64,000 nt of DNA from Gammaproteobacteria bacterium (GCA_024234975.1 JACKNH010000011.1:1-64000); one strand, 5' to 3'; positions 33,645 through 42,797 are shown, numbered from the stretch's first letter. Notes: generated by a model not told the origin, from the letters alone. Numbers and translations are program-made.

Positions 33645-34046
33645 ATGGCCACTGGCAAGGAATTCGCTGAATACCTGCACGAGGTATTTGCGCAGTTCGG
33701 TCCCATCCAGACCCGCCGCATGTTCGGTGGTCACGGCGTCTACCACGAGGGGCTGATGTTCGGTCTGGTGGCGGATAGCGCGCTTTACCTGAAGGCGGAT
33801 GCGCAGACCACCGGGCAATTCACCGAACGTGGTCTGCAGCCGTTCCAATATGAAAAAGGCGGCAAGGCCATGACCATCGCCTACTACCAGGCGCCGGAAG
33901 AAGTGTTTGATGATCCGGATGAGGCCGCGGTCTGGGCCAGGTTGGCATTCGAGGCAGCGCTGCGGGCGAGCCGGGCGAAGCAGGCAAAGTCCCCCGCGCG
34001 TACCCCCCGGAAAAAGACCACTCCCGGCCGCAAACCCCGACGATAA
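33645..34046 (+). CDS. TfoX N-terminal domain protein
   Basis: A 133-aa protein matching the TfoX_N domain: LHEVFAQFGPIQTRRMFGGHGVYHEGLMFGLVADSALYLKADAQT, then F-Q-Y-E-K-G-G-K-A-M-T-I-A-Y-Y with a lysine/arginine-rich tail (KTTPGRKPRR). The family is named after the competence regulator TfoX, but stand-alone N-domain proteins of this size are of unknown function. It starts nine bases after the DUF4440 gene, likely the last gene of the unit. Confidence 0.8.
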   Translation: MATGKEFAEYLHEVFAQFGPIQTRRMFGGHGVYHEGLMFGLVADSALYLKADAQTTGQFTERGLQPFQYEKGGKAMTIAYYQAPEEVFDDPDEAAVWARLAFEAALRASRAKQAKSPARTPRKKTTPGRKPRR

Positions 34047-34232
34047 TCAGCATTCGCCTCGGCAACGCGCGCCGGTCGAAAAGTCGTAGAAATTTGGTCT
34101 GGCAGTGGTGTCGGCCTCGTGGGTGTCACATTGCGGTAAAACGCCTGTCACGAACCGCTCATCAATTTCACATATTCCCGTCATCTACGTTTGCAACCAT
34201 GGGGCGCTCCACCCACCTGAAGCCATGCGTAT

Positions 34233-34739
34233 ATGACCAACGAGTTGCCTATCGTCGACGACGCCACCACCGCCGTCTCATTCCGAATCAGGACCACTGA
34301 CCTTGGCTTCATCAAGGGTCTGTCGCAGCGTTTTCGTGGCAAGCAGTCCGATGTTCTGCGATTCGTCGTCCGTCTCGGGCTGCAGCAGCTGGCGGTTTTG
34401 AAGGACTCGCAGGCGTCGGGTGAGCGCCTGCGACCGTTACTGGCTGAAGTCGGTCTGGACATCGTCGAGCATTTTGAAATGAATATTTCAGAGCTCGATC
34501 GTGTCATCAACGGCGGCGCAACACCTTACAGCGCCATTCCGAGGGAACAGCTGGCAATGCTGGTCGCGGCATGTTGCGGCGAGGGCACCTGCGGCGCCCA
34601 TCGGTTGAGTCTCGATCCGAAGGAAGGTGATGCCCGGCGGGAAGTCACGTCGGCTATCTTCGCCCCGGATAAATCGGCGCAGGCTGATACTTCAGGCGCT
34701 GCCGCAAATCCGGGCGTCGGAAGTCACGTCGCTGGTTGA
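34233..34739 (+). CDS. Ribbon-helix-helix-like protein next to gspC
   Basis: A 168-aa protein. Residues about 13-50 (VSFRIRTTDLGFIKGLSQRFRGKQSDVLRFVVRLGLQQL) have the strand-helix-helix outline of an RHH DNA-binding domain. The middle is helical; a Cys-rich spot, ACCGEGTCGAH, lies near residue 115; the tail is low-complexity. I do not recognise a named family. It lies 70 bases before gspC on the same strand, so a role in regulating the secretion genes is possible but unproven. Confidence 0.4.
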   Translation: MTNELPIVDDATTAVSFRIRTTDLGFIKGLSQRFRGKQSDVLRFVVRLGLQQLAVLKDSQASGERLRPLLAEVGLDIVEHFEMNISELDRVINGGATPYSAIPREQLAMLVAACCGEGTCGAHRLSLDPKEGDARREVTSAIFAPDKSAQADTSGAAANPGVGSHVAG

Positions 34740-34809
34740 CGACACCTGCTTGCGGACTATCCGTTGTGTTTGATCAATCCTTGACACTCGTGCCGATGTC
34801 CACGGCCAC

Positions 34810-35463
34810 GTGCGTTTCCGTGCAGCCCGATACGACGACGTGATTCGAGTTGCGATTCCGAGGGGCAATGCGGCGTGGGCGCTACTGCTGCCGGGTGTCG
34901 CTGTGACTGTTATCGTCTGTGACCTGTGGCTTGCCGGGCCGCCGATACCCATGCCTGAGTTTGCGCCGCATGAGGTAGCTGACGTTCAATCAGCGGCAAC
35001 AGCGCCAGCGCGGGAATTGACGCGTATTCCGCAATGGTCGTTGTTCGGAGCGGAAGTCACGCCGTCCGCGGCCGAGCAGGCAGTGCCGGTGGTCGATGTG
35101 TCTGAACTTCCCGATAGCACTATCCCTGCGGTTCTTGCAGGCGTGCTGGCGAGCCCGGACAGTTCCTCCGCCTGGGCCATCATCGACGCCGATGGAACGC
35201 AACAGCGTCACTACCGCGCGGGAGATGCACTGCCCGGTGGCGCCGTCGTTGAATCGATTCAGAACCGCATTGTGGTCATCGAGCGTGGCGGAAAACGCGA
35301 AGCGCTGCGCTTGCGTGAAGACCGCGGCAGTGGTCCCGCACCACCGGTTGTCGTGGATTTGCCGCAGGTCGTCGTCACGGAATCAGCGGATGCCGGCAGA
35401 CGAGGGCGCGTGGCCGCCGCACCCGTACAGGCGACGAGGAGACCGCGCCGCTTCGACGATTGA
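34810..35463 (+). CDS. gspC: Type II secretion protein GspC
   Basis: A 217-aa inner-membrane clamp protein that links GspD to the assembly platform. One membrane segment (AWALLLPGVAVTVIVCDLWLA) near residue 25, then an HR domain at about residues 70-170 (ELTRIPQWSLFGAEV, TIPAVLAGVLASPDSSSAWAIID, RHYRAGDALPGGAVVESIQNRIVVIERGG). There is no PDZ domain, as in short GspC variants. Start uncertain: the GTG at 34810 is the longest, a GTG at 34840 is possible. gspD follows 64 bases later. Confidence 0.78.
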   Translation: MRFRAARYDDVIRVAIPRGNAAWALLLPGVAVTVIVCDLWLAGPPIPMPEFAPHEVADVQSAATAPARELTRIPQWSLFGAEVTPSAAEQAVPVVDVSELPDSTIPAVLAGVLASPDSSSAWAIIDADGTQQRHYRAGDALPGGAVVESIQNRIVVIERGGKREALRLREDRGSGPAPPVVVDLPQVVVTESADAGRRGRVAAAPVQATRRPRRFDD

Positions 35464-35527
35464 TGCGGCTCGTCACGGCCACACCAGAATTCCCTACCGC
35501 TCTCACATTCGATAGCAAACTCCCGTC

Positions 35528-37486
35528 ATGAATGGACTGATGATGCTTTTCCGGTATCTCGCACTGCGTTCCTGCGCGATCGTTTTGTGCGTGCTGCCGT
35601 TACTTTGCTCGCCGGCATCTGCGCAGGAAGCGACGCCCGCAGCTGGCCTCATCACCCTGAACCTCGAGAACGCCGACATCCGTGCGTTGATCAGCACGGT
35701 GTCGGAGATCACGGGGCGTAACTTCGTGGTGGATCCACGGGTGCGTGGCGAGGTGACGGTGATTTCGGCGGCGGGCACAACGCCGGAGGCGATTTACGAC
35801 ATCTTCCTGTCGATTCTGCGGGTGAACGGCTTCGTGGCGGTGGATTCGGGCAGCGTGGTGAAGATCCTGCCGAGTGCGATCGCGCGCCAGGAAGGCGGTG
35901 ACTTCACCAGTGCCCCGGACCGTCTGCCGCTGGATCAACTGGTGACGGCGGTGATCCCGATCCAGAACGGCGATGCGGCGTCGATCGTGCCGGTGATCCG
36001 TCCGCTGCTGGCGAACGAAGCGCACGTCGCGGCGCATGCGGCGGGCAACGTGCTGCTGGTGGCCGATTCGGCGGGCAACATCGAGCGGATCATCGACATC
36101 GTGCGGCGGATCGACCGCCGCGCCAGCCAGTATGACTTCGAGGTGATCCCGCTGCGCTTCGCGGTGGCCGATCGGGTGGTAGCGCTGCTGACCCAACTGG
36201 CGGCGGCGACAACGCTGCCGGGTCAGCCGCAGGCGCCGGTGCCGGTGGTGCCGGATCCGCGCACCAACTCGCTGCTGGTGGGCGGCACCGATGCCGAGAA
36301 GCTGCGTTACCGCGCGCTGGTCAGCAGTCTGGATGTGGAAGTGGCCGAGGATGGCGGGATTGAGGTGATCAACCTGCGCTTCGCTTCGGCCGAGGAGCTG
36401 GCGCCGCTGCTGCAGGACATCTTCTCCGGTGGTCGCAGCGTGGCGACGGTTGGCGCCAACGTGCCGGGTGGTGTCGCGGCCAGTGGCGGCGCGGGCAACA
36501 GCGGCGAAGTGAAGATCCAGGCCGATCTGACCAACAACGCGCTGGTGATCCAGGGCTCCCCGGAGGTGATCCGGCGGGTACGGCAAGTCATCGCGCAGCT
36601 CGATGTCCGCCGCAATCAGGTGCTGGTGGAAGGGGTGATTGCCGAGGTCAAGACGACCACGGTGGATGAGCTGGGGATCCAGTGGCGGACCGCGCCACGG
36701 GTCAGCGGCATCGTCGCCGGCAGCAACAACCCCGGCACGTTCTCGGTGGACAGCGGTGCGTTGCTGGAGGATGGGCCGACGTCGCTGTTCGGCACCGCGT
36801 TCACGCTGGGGTTCTTCTCCAATGGCAACATCCGCGCGCTGTTGCAGGCGTTGAGTTCTGATCAATACACCAACGTGTTGTCGACGCCGACGCTGGTGAC
36901 GCTGGATAACGCCGAGGCCAGCATCGTGGTCGGCCAGAACGTGCCGTTCGTCACCGGCCAGTACACCAACAACTCGACCACGCCGGACAACCCGTTCCAG
37001 ACCATCGAGCGGCAGGACGTGGGTGTGATCCTGCATGTGAAGCCGCAGATCAACGATGGCAACACGGTCACACTGGAGATTGAGCAGGAGGTCTCCAGCA
37101 TCGACCGCGCGACCTCGGGGCTGGGTCTCATCACCAACCAGCGCAACATCACCACCACCGTGCTGGTGGATGATGGGCAGACGGTGGTGCTGGGCGGGCT
37201 GATCAGCGATGAGTTGCGCGAGGGCCAGCAGAAGATCCCGGTGCTGGGCGACATCCCCGTGCTGGGCACGCTGTTCCGCAGTACCCGCAACGATGGCGAC
37301 AAGACCAATCTGATGGTGTTCCTGCGGCCGACGGTGTTGCAGACGCCCGAGCGCGCGGCGCAGGTGACCGATCAACGCATGGAGTTCGTGCGCGAGAAGC
37401 AGCAGGTCCAGCAGCAGCGGCCCAACCGGCTGTTCCTGAATCCAACGCCGCCGAGCCTGGACACCTTCGACGGTCTGCTGGAGTGA
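35528..37486 (+). CDS. gspD: Type II secretion secretin GspD
   Basis: A 652-aa secretin forming the outer-membrane pore. Signal peptide to about residue 32 (SPASA-QEA), N0 domain (LNLENADIRALISTVSEITGRNFVVDPRV), N1-N3 domains (VIPIQNGDAASIVPVIRPLL; VIPLRFAVADRVVALLTQL; INLRFASAEELAPLLQDIF) with a Gly/Ala insertion in N3, and a C-terminal secretin domain from about residue 410 containing VLSTPTLVTLDNAEASIVVGQNVPFVTG and VVLGGLISDELREGQQKIPVLGDIPVLGTLF. The C-terminus is short without an obvious pilotin-binding S domain. The stop overlaps the gspE start. Confidence 0.92.
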   Translation: MNGLMMLFRYLALRSCAIVLCVLPLLCSPASAQEATPAAGLITLNLENADIRALISTVSEITGRNFVVDPRVRGEVTVISAAGTTPEAIYDIFLSILRVNGFVAVDSGSVVKILPSAIARQEGGDFTSAPDRLPLDQLVTAVIPIQNGDAASIVPVIRPLLANEAHVAAHAAGNVLLVADSAGNIERIIDIVRRIDRRASQYDFEVIPLRFAVADRVVALLTQLAAATTLPGQPQAPVPVVPDPRTNSLLVGGTDAEKLRYRALVSSLDVEVAEDGGIEVINLRFASAEELAPLLQDIFSGGRSVATVGANVPGGVAASGGAGNSGEVKIQADLTNNALVIQGSPEVIRRVRQVIAQLDVRRNQVLVEGVIAEVKTTTVDELGIQWRTAPRVSGIVAGSNNPGTFSVDSGALLEDGPTSLFGTAFTLGFFSNGNIRALLQALSSDQYTNVLSTPTLVTLDNAEASIVVGQNVPFVTGQYTNNSTTPDNPFQTIERQDVGVILHVKPQINDGNTVTLEIEQEVSSIDRATSGLGLITNQRNITTTVLVDDGQTVVLGGLISDELREGQQKIPVLGDIPVLGTLFRSTRNDGDKTNLMVFLRPTVLQTPERAAQVTDQRMEFVREKQQVQQQRPNRLFLNPTPPSLDTFDGLLE

Positions 37487-38949
37487 GCCTGCCGTTCAAC
37501 TTCGCCCGCCGCCACGGCGTGCTGCTGACCACGTTGCCGCAAGGCCATGGCCTGCTGGCGCGCGAGGACGCCCCGCTCAACGCCTTGCTGGAAGCCCAGC
37601 GTGTCGCGGGCGCGACGTTGCCGTTGCACATCGTCAGCGCCGAGCAGTTCGAGCTGCAGTTGCAGCAGAGCTACGAGTCCTCGGCGGCCGGCAGCGAAGA
37701 CATCATGACCGGCCTGGGCGACGGGCTGGATCTGGATGCACTGGCCGACAGTCTGCGCGAGCCCATGGATCTGATGGAGGCGGCCGACGACACGCCGATC
37801 ATCCGCTTCATCAACGCGGTGCTGGCCGAGGCCATTCGTGACAACGCCTCGGACATCCACATCGAGCCGTTCGAGCGGCGCCTGCTGGTGCGGATGCGCA
37901 TCGACGGCATTCTGCACGAGATCATGACGCCGCCGCCGGCGATCGCCCCGCTGCTGGTCTCGCGCATCAAGATCATGGCCAAGCTGGACATCGCCGAGAA
38001 GCGGCTGCCGCAGGATGGACGGATCTCCTTGCGCATTGCCAACCGGCCGGTGGACGTGCGTGTGTCGACGATGCCGGCCGGGCATGGCGAGCGGATCGTG
38101 TTGCGTCTGCTGGACAAGCGCGCGGGACGGTTGGAGCTGGATCAGATCGGCATGGATCCGGACACGCTCGCCGCGCTGGATCAGATCATCCACCTGCCGC
38201 ATGGCATCTTCCTGGTGACCGGACCCACCGGCTCGGGCAAGACGACGACGCTGTATGCCGCGCTGGGACGGTTGAACGACGCCACGCGCAACATCATGAC
38301 GGTGGAAGATCCGATCGAGTACTACATCGATGGCATTGCGCAATCGCAGGTGAACCTGCGCACCGACATGACCTTCGCGCGCGGGCTGCGGGCGATGCTG
38401 CGGCAGGATCCGGACGTGGTGATGGTCGGTGAGGTGCGCGATCTGGAGACCGCCGAGATCGCGATCCAGGCGAGCCTCACCGGCCACATGGTGTTCTCGA
38501 CGCTGCATACCAACACCGCCATCGGCGCCATCACCCGCCTGCGCGACATGGGCACCGAGCCGTTCTTGCTCTCCTCCAGCCTCGCCGGCGTGCTCGCGCA
38601 ACGGCTCATCCGGCTGCTGTGTCCACAGTGCAAAACCGCGACTACCCTGCCCGAAGCCGAAGCGCGCGCGCTGGGCGTGCCAGAGCTTTCAGGGCACGCC
38701 GTCTATGACGCCAATGCCAATGGCTGCGCTCATTGCAACGGCATCGGCTACAAGGGCCGAACCGCGATCTACGAACTCATCCATGTCGACGACACGTTAC
38801 GCGGGCTCATCCATGATGGCGCCGCCGAAGCGGTGATGGCCGGCCATGTACGGCAGACCTCACCATCGCTGACCGCGGTCGGCGTCCGCAAGATCGTCGA
38901 CGGGCTGACCAGCCCGGCCGAGTTGCTGCGCGTGACACGGGTGCTGTAG
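37483..38949 (+). CDS. gspE: Type II secretion ATPase GspE
   Basis: A 488-aa cytoplasmic ATPase starting at a GTG that overlaps the gspD stop (GTGA). The N1E region is followed by the ASDIHIEPFERRLLVRMRIDG segment, Walker A GPTGSGKTTTLY, the Asp box/Walker B DPDVVMVGEVRD, the His box FSTLHTNTA, and a tetracysteine zinc module C-P-Q-C ... C-A-H-C at about residues 385-420. All functional blocks are intact. It should energise pseudopilus assembly, yet the platform gene that normally follows (gspF) appears only as a 15-codon stub. Confidence 0.92.
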   Translation: MSLPFNFARRHGVLLTTLPQGHGLLAREDAPLNALLEAQRVAGATLPLHIVSAEQFELQLQQSYESSAAGSEDIMTGLGDGLDLDALADSLREPMDLMEAADDTPIIRFINAVLAEAIRDNASDIHIEPFERRLLVRMRIDGILHEIMTPPPAIAPLLVSRIKIMAKLDIAEKRLPQDGRISLRIANRPVDVRVSTMPAGHGERIVLRLLDKRAGRLELDQIGMDPDTLAALDQIIHLPHGIFLVTGPTGSGKTTTLYAALGRLNDATRNIMTVEDPIEYYIDGIAQSQVNLRTDMTFARGLRAMLRQDPDVVMVGEVRDLETAEIAIQASLTGHMVFSTLHTNTAIGAITRLRDMGTEPFLLSSSLAGVLAQRLIRLLCPQCKTATTLPEAEARALGVPELSGHAVYDANANGCAHCNGIGYKGRTAIYELIHVDDTLRGLIHDGAAEAVMAGHVRQTSPSLTAVGVRKIVDGLTSPAELLRVTRVL

Positions 38950-38952
38950 ACC

Positions 38953-38997
38953 ATGCCGGCTTACAAATACACAGAACTCAACAATGCGGGGCTCTGA
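38953..38997 (+). pseudogene. gspF: Remnant of the 5' end of gspF
   Basis: Three bases after the gspE stop, 15 codons read MPAYKYTELNNAGL then a stop. GspF proteins begin with a sequence of the type MPxFEYxALDxxGR, so this is the expected start of gspF, with correct order and strand, cut after 14 residues. The following 400 bases do not continue a GspF protein in any frame that I can see. The platform protein must be encoded elsewhere, or the system is broken. Confidence 0.65.
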
Positions 38998-39396
38998 TAC
39001 GAGCATGTAACCGCGGAAGATTGGAGCCGTCTCCCGGATTACCGGTATTTGACGGTAGCGTTACAACGCTGAAAACGCCGGGACGTGCTCGACAGCCGGC
39101 GTGCGCGAAGCTCCGGTGTGATCGCAACTGCCAGAGCAAAGTGCTTGCCGCGCAAGGGTTTCCCGGCATTGACCGGAGCGCAACACACCTGTTCGCCCTG
39201 GAATTCAACGGCCTCAGCTTGCTCACCAAGCCGGTAACGACATCGCATGCGCGTCATCAAAGTGAAACATCACGGGAATAATGTAGCGGCCTCGCGGGAA
39301 TACCTGGCAGCACCTGGTTCGCGACTAAAACGTCCGGCTCGCGGTAGCACGACACAAAGGCCAAGCAATTGAATCCCTTTTCCAAAAAAATCCTGC
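38998..39396. other. Intergenic region after the gspF stub
   Basis: 399 bases with short open frames but no convincing gene, ribosome site or match to GspF. The last 40 bases (TTGAATCCCTTTTCCAAAAAAATCC) are AT-rich and probably hold the leader of the next gene. No palindromic repeat of the two families seen elsewhere is present. Confidence 0.4.
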
Positions 39397-41157
39397 ATGT
39401 ACGAGCCGGCTGAGTACACGTTTCAAGATTACCTCGACATCTGGCGACGCCGGAAGCGGACCGCGATCAAGGTCGGCGGTACGCTGCTGCTGGTGACGCT
39501 GCTGACAGTGTTGCTGTGGCCGGCCATCTATCAATCCACCGCTACCATTCTTATTGAGCAGCAGGAGATTCCTGAGGACCTGGTCCGCTCGCTTGCACAG
39601 GGCTATCCCGATCAGCGCATCCAGGTGATCAGTCAGCGGGTGATGACCAGCACCAACCTGATCGACATCATGAACCGGCACGACCTCTACTCGGTGGAAC
39701 GCCGACGCGAACCGCTGGAAGTGGTTGTGGAAATGATGCGGGATGACATCGAGCTCGAACCGGTCAACGCCGACGTCGTGGACCCGCGCAGCGGGCGCGC
39801 CGGCCAGGCCACCATCGCGTTTACGCTGGGGTACGAGAACGAATCCCCCGACCGCGCCCAGGCCGTGGCCAATGAACTGGTTTCCCTGTTCATGCAGGAG
39901 AACCTCAAGTCACGGACGGAATCGGCGCAGGAGGCTTCGAACTTTCTGGCCGATGAAGCCGACAAGCTGGGTCAGCAGGTGTCAGACCTCGAACGACAAC
40001 TGGCGGATTTCAAATCCCGCAACATCAATGCACTGCCGGAGTTTGCCCAGTTGAACCTGGAGCTGCGGGCAGCCTCCGAGCGGGAATTGATGGAAATCGA
40101 TCGGCAGATCCGTTCGTACGAACAGCAACAGATCCTGTTGGACGCCGAGCTGGCGCGAACCGACCCCGGAAGTAATCTGGTTGTCTCCGGCAACCAGGTC
40201 GTGCTCGGTCCTGAGGATCAGTTACGCGTACTCAAGACCAACCTCGTCGCATTGACCGCACGCTACGGACCCAAACACCCTGACATCATAAATGTGAAAC
40301 GGCAGGTTCAGGCACTCGAGGCCAATCTGGGTCAGCAATCGACTTACAACGAACTGTCCATACGATTGGATGAAGTTCGGGCGGCGCTGGCCGAAGCCAC
40401 CAAGCGGTACTCGCCTGACCACCCTGACGTGCAGCAGTTGCAGAAGATCGTCGCGACCATGGAAGCGGGGATGAAGAACTCGCCCGCCGCGCAGGTCGCC
40501 GCGCTTTCTCCCAATGATGCAGACGGCGGTCCGACCAATCCTGCTTACCTGCAGCTCAAGGTACGCCAGGATACGATTGATCAGGAGTTGAACACGCTGC
40601 GGGACAAGCGCGGTGAAGTCCGACGTCAGTTGGACGAGAGTGGCCGCGTGATCGCGCAGACACCCGAGGTCGAGCGTGAACTCCGGGTGCTGACGCGTGA
40701 CTACCAGAATGCATTACAGAAATACCAGGACGTTACCGCCAAGCGCATGGAAGCCGATGTGTCTCGGAGCCTGGAACGGGAACAGAAGGGCGAGCGGTTC
40801 TCTCTGATCGAACCGCCGCTGTTGCCGGAAGAACCGGACAAGCCCAATCGCTGGGCGATTTTCATCATCGGTCTGCTGTTGTCGCTGGCATCCGGTGTGG
40901 GCGCGGTGGCGCTGGTGGAGACCATGGACGGCGCCGTGCATGGCGGATTCGCTGTTGCCGCGGTAACCGGTGCAGCCCCGTTGGGCACAATTCCGCTGGT
41001 GGATGCCATTCATGCGCGGCCGGCTCAGACGATGTCGTGGGTCGTGACTGGTGTGATAGCGTTCGCCGTCGTGGCACTGCTGCTGTTGCTGTTCCATTTC
41101 AATGTCATGCCGCTGGATGTTGCCGTGTATTCGGCCATGCGCCGCATGAGTTTCTGA
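39397..41157 (+). CDS. Wzz/GNVR polysaccharide chain-length determinant
   Basis: A 586-aa inner-membrane polysaccharide co-polymerase. Wzz domain at the N-terminus (FQDYLDIWRRRKRTAIKVGG, first membrane segment about 25-44, then YQSTATILIEQQEIP), a long coiled-coil periplasmic region (about 170-460), and GNVR-like ERELRVLTRDYQNALQKYQDVTAKRMEA before a second membrane segment at about 484-506. An unusual third hydrophobic helix (about 547-570, VVTGVIAFAVVALLLLLFHF) follows a Gly/Ala-rich loop. No kinase domain is fused; the separate ATPase gene follows 25 bases later. It controls length of an exported polysaccharide. Confidence 0.85.
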   Translation: MYEPAEYTFQDYLDIWRRRKRTAIKVGGTLLLVTLLTVLLWPAIYQSTATILIEQQEIPEDLVRSLAQGYPDQRIQVISQRVMTSTNLIDIMNRHDLYSVERRREPLEVVVEMMRDDIELEPVNADVVDPRSGRAGQATIAFTLGYENESPDRAQAVANELVSLFMQENLKSRTESAQEASNFLADEADKLGQQVSDLERQLADFKSRNINALPEFAQLNLELRAASERELMEIDRQIRSYEQQQILLDAELARTDPGSNLVVSGNQVVLGPEDQLRVLKTNLVALTARYGPKHPDIINVKRQVQALEANLGQQSTYNELSIRLDEVRAALAEATKRYSPDHPDVQQLQKIVATMEAGMKNSPAAQVAALSPNDADGGPTNPAYLQLKVRQDTIDQELNTLRDKRGEVRRQLDESGRVIAQTPEVERELRVLTRDYQNALQKYQDVTAKRMEADVSRSLEREQKGERFSLIEPPLLPEEPDKPNRWAIFIIGLLLSLASGVGAVALVETMDGAVHGGFAVAAVTGAAPLGTIPLVDAIHARPAQTMSWVVTGVIAFAVVALLLLLFHFNVMPLDVAVYSAMRRMSF

Positions 41158-41182
41158 TTTCGGCGGGTTGATTCGCAAAGCT

Positions 41183-41938
41183 ATGAGCAGAGAACCAAAC
41201 AATCTCGGCATGAATATCCGCTATTCGGAGACCCGCGTGGTGCAGGTGGCCGAAACCGAACTGCTGCGGCGTGGCATTGTAGTCCGCCCGGGAACAGCAG
41301 GGCAGGATGCGGCAGTGGATCGGCTTGGCGTCTCGTTCAACATGTTGCGAACGCAGGTACTGCATCGGTTGACGCAGAAGGGTTGGAACACGCTTGCAGT
41401 CACCAGCCCGCAGGCCAACACCGGCAAAACGATGAGTGCAATCAATCTCGCAATCAGCATGGCGCGCGAGCTGCATCATACGGTTTTACTGGTTGACCTC
41501 GATCTCAGAAAGCCGAAGATGCATGAGTACTTCGGCTTCACTCCCACCATCGGGATAGAGGACATTCTCGACGGCTCGGCGGAGCTGTCCTCGGCGCTGG
41601 TCAACCCGGGCATAGAGCGACTCGTGATGTTGCCTGCCAAAGGGCCTGTGTGGAATTCCGCTGAACTGCTGGCGTCCCCGGCAATGGCACAGTTGGTGAT
41701 GGACCTGAAGTCCCGCTATCCGTCGCGCTTCATTCTGTTTGATATGCCGCCGCTGCTGCCGACGGACGACACCATCGCGTTTGTGCCGCATGTGGATTGC
41801 GTACTGCTTGTCATCGAGGACGGCAGGACCTTGCGTACTGACATCGAACGATCAGTCGGGCTGCTGAACGGCGCTTCCACGCCGCTGTTGGGGACGGTAT
41901 TGAATAAAGCGGACGTGCGTCAGCCCACTTACCCGTGA
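41183..41938 (+). CDS. BY-kinase-like / CpsD-CapB-type ATPase
   Basis: 251 aa from the ATG at 41183; a TTG at 41168 would add five residues. Bacterial tyrosine kinase fold: Walker A SPQANTGKTMSAINLA, Walker A' LLVDLDLRKPKMHEYFG, Walker B FILFDMPPLLPTDD. Compared with CpsD/Wzc, the Walker A lacks the usual G-E-G-K-T form (N-T-G-K-T) and there is no C-terminal tyrosine cluster (it ends in QPTYP with one Tyr), so autophosphorylation may be reduced or absent. It probably partners the Wzz/GNVR protein encoded upstream in polysaccharide export. Confidence 0.8.
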   Translation: MSREPNNLGMNIRYSETRVVQVAETELLRRGIVVRPGTAGQDAAVDRLGVSFNMLRTQVLHRLTQKGWNTLAVTSPQANTGKTMSAINLAISMARELHHTVLLVDLDLRKPKMHEYFGFTPTIGIEDILDGSAELSSALVNPGIERLVMLPAKGPVWNSAELLASPAMAQLVMDLKSRYPSRFILFDMPPLLPTDDTIAFVPHVDCVLLVIEDGRTLRTDIERSVGLLNGASTPLLGTVLNKADVRQPTYP

Positions 41939-41944
41939 GCGAAC

Positions 41945-42532
41945 TCAGCGTTTGGCGCGGCCTGAATTGCGGCGGCCAAGCAGCCAGGGCAGCAGCGGCG
42001 CCAGCATCATCAGCGCCGGTGGTAGCGGCACGGGTTCCGGTGTTTCACCATTGTCAGCATTCTCGACCAGGAAAGCGTAGGGCAGGCTGCTGAAATTCAG
42101 TGAATCGGCAACCGCCTGCAGTGGACCGGGTTGTCTGACGAATTGCGGTTCGAATGTGTTCTGACGTGCGACAACGGCCAACGGAGCCGCTTCGGTGGCA
42201 CCCAATGTTCCTGTTGCCGGCATCACTGCCACCTGCTGCTCCGCGCGCAGAGGAAGGAACGGGCCGGTCGTATCCCAGATGGTTGGCAGCTGGAAGGGAA
42301 CGGCGAACTGGCGCTCGCCACCGGCGCCGTTGCGTACCAACGCGGCAATCTGTGACCAGAGGTCGTTGCTGTCCAATTCCGAACTTCCGGCCGGGTCCCA
42401 GCCTTCAGCAGAATTGTTGCCGCGGCCCAGATCCAGTCCGGCGACCAGCGCCACGGCTTGTACGCCGGCAGCGGCAAGCGCGAGTCCGGCGGCGATCCGC
42501 ACGAGGTTGCGGTGAGTGAAGTTGGCGGCCAT
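41945..42532 (-). CDS. Secreted protein with VPLPP-type CTERM tail
   Basis: A 195-aa protein, minus strand, with GGAGGA upstream of the ATG. The signal-peptide-like N-terminus (VRIAAGLALAAAGVQAVALVAG) is followed by a Ser/Asp/Asn-rich exported segment and the C-terminus PEPVPLPP, a hydrophobic helix, then GRRNSGRAKR: an exosortase sorting tail. The passenger contains LPTIWDTTGPFLPLRAEQQVAVMPATGT and has no family that I recognise. It is convergent, ending seven bases from the kinase gene. Its position in a polysaccharide cluster agrees with the known coupling of exosortase substrates to exopolysaccharide loci. Confidence 0.68.
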   Translation of the reverse strand: MAANFTHRNLVRIAAGLALAAAGVQAVALVAGLDLGRGNNSAEGWDPAGSSELDSNDLWSQIAALVRNGAGGERQFAVPFQLPTIWDTTGPFLPLRAEQQVAVMPATGTLGATEAAPLAVVARQNTFEPQFVRQPGPLQAVADSLNFSSLPYAFLVENADNGETPEPVPLPPALMMLAPLLPWLLGRRNSGRAKR

Positions 42533-42797
42533 CTGAATCCTCCGTTGTCAGCTTGACCGGAAACCGGGTAGGCCAACACTCGCTATTTTTCGCGCATGGT
42601 AACGGGCGCTTGTTACCGTACCGTTGCGAATCATCAGGGCGATTAATTATGACAATGTATGCATTTAACATCCGCAAATTGCGTCCGAACCGGGACGCGC
42701 CCGCCACGCCGACCTTCCGTGTAAATACGCCGTAACAAACTTTTCGTATAACTCTCGTGTTGCGTCTGATCGGTCGAAAGCAGGGGTCGCCAGGGAA

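Noticed and set aside
35600..37375. 591-codon open frame on the minus strand inside gspD
   Set aside because: The plus strand is a textbook secretin; the antisense frame is Arg/His/Gln-rich with no domain, an artefact of GC-rich codon use.
37372..38601. 409-codon minus-strand open frame inside gspE
   Set aside because: Antisense of an intact GspE ATPase; composition rich in His, Arg and Gln with no recognisable motif.
38998..39396. Rest of gspF or a c-di-GMP riboswitch before the polysaccharide genes
   Set aside because: No frame continues the GspF sequence, and the conserved core of the GEMM riboswitch is not seen.
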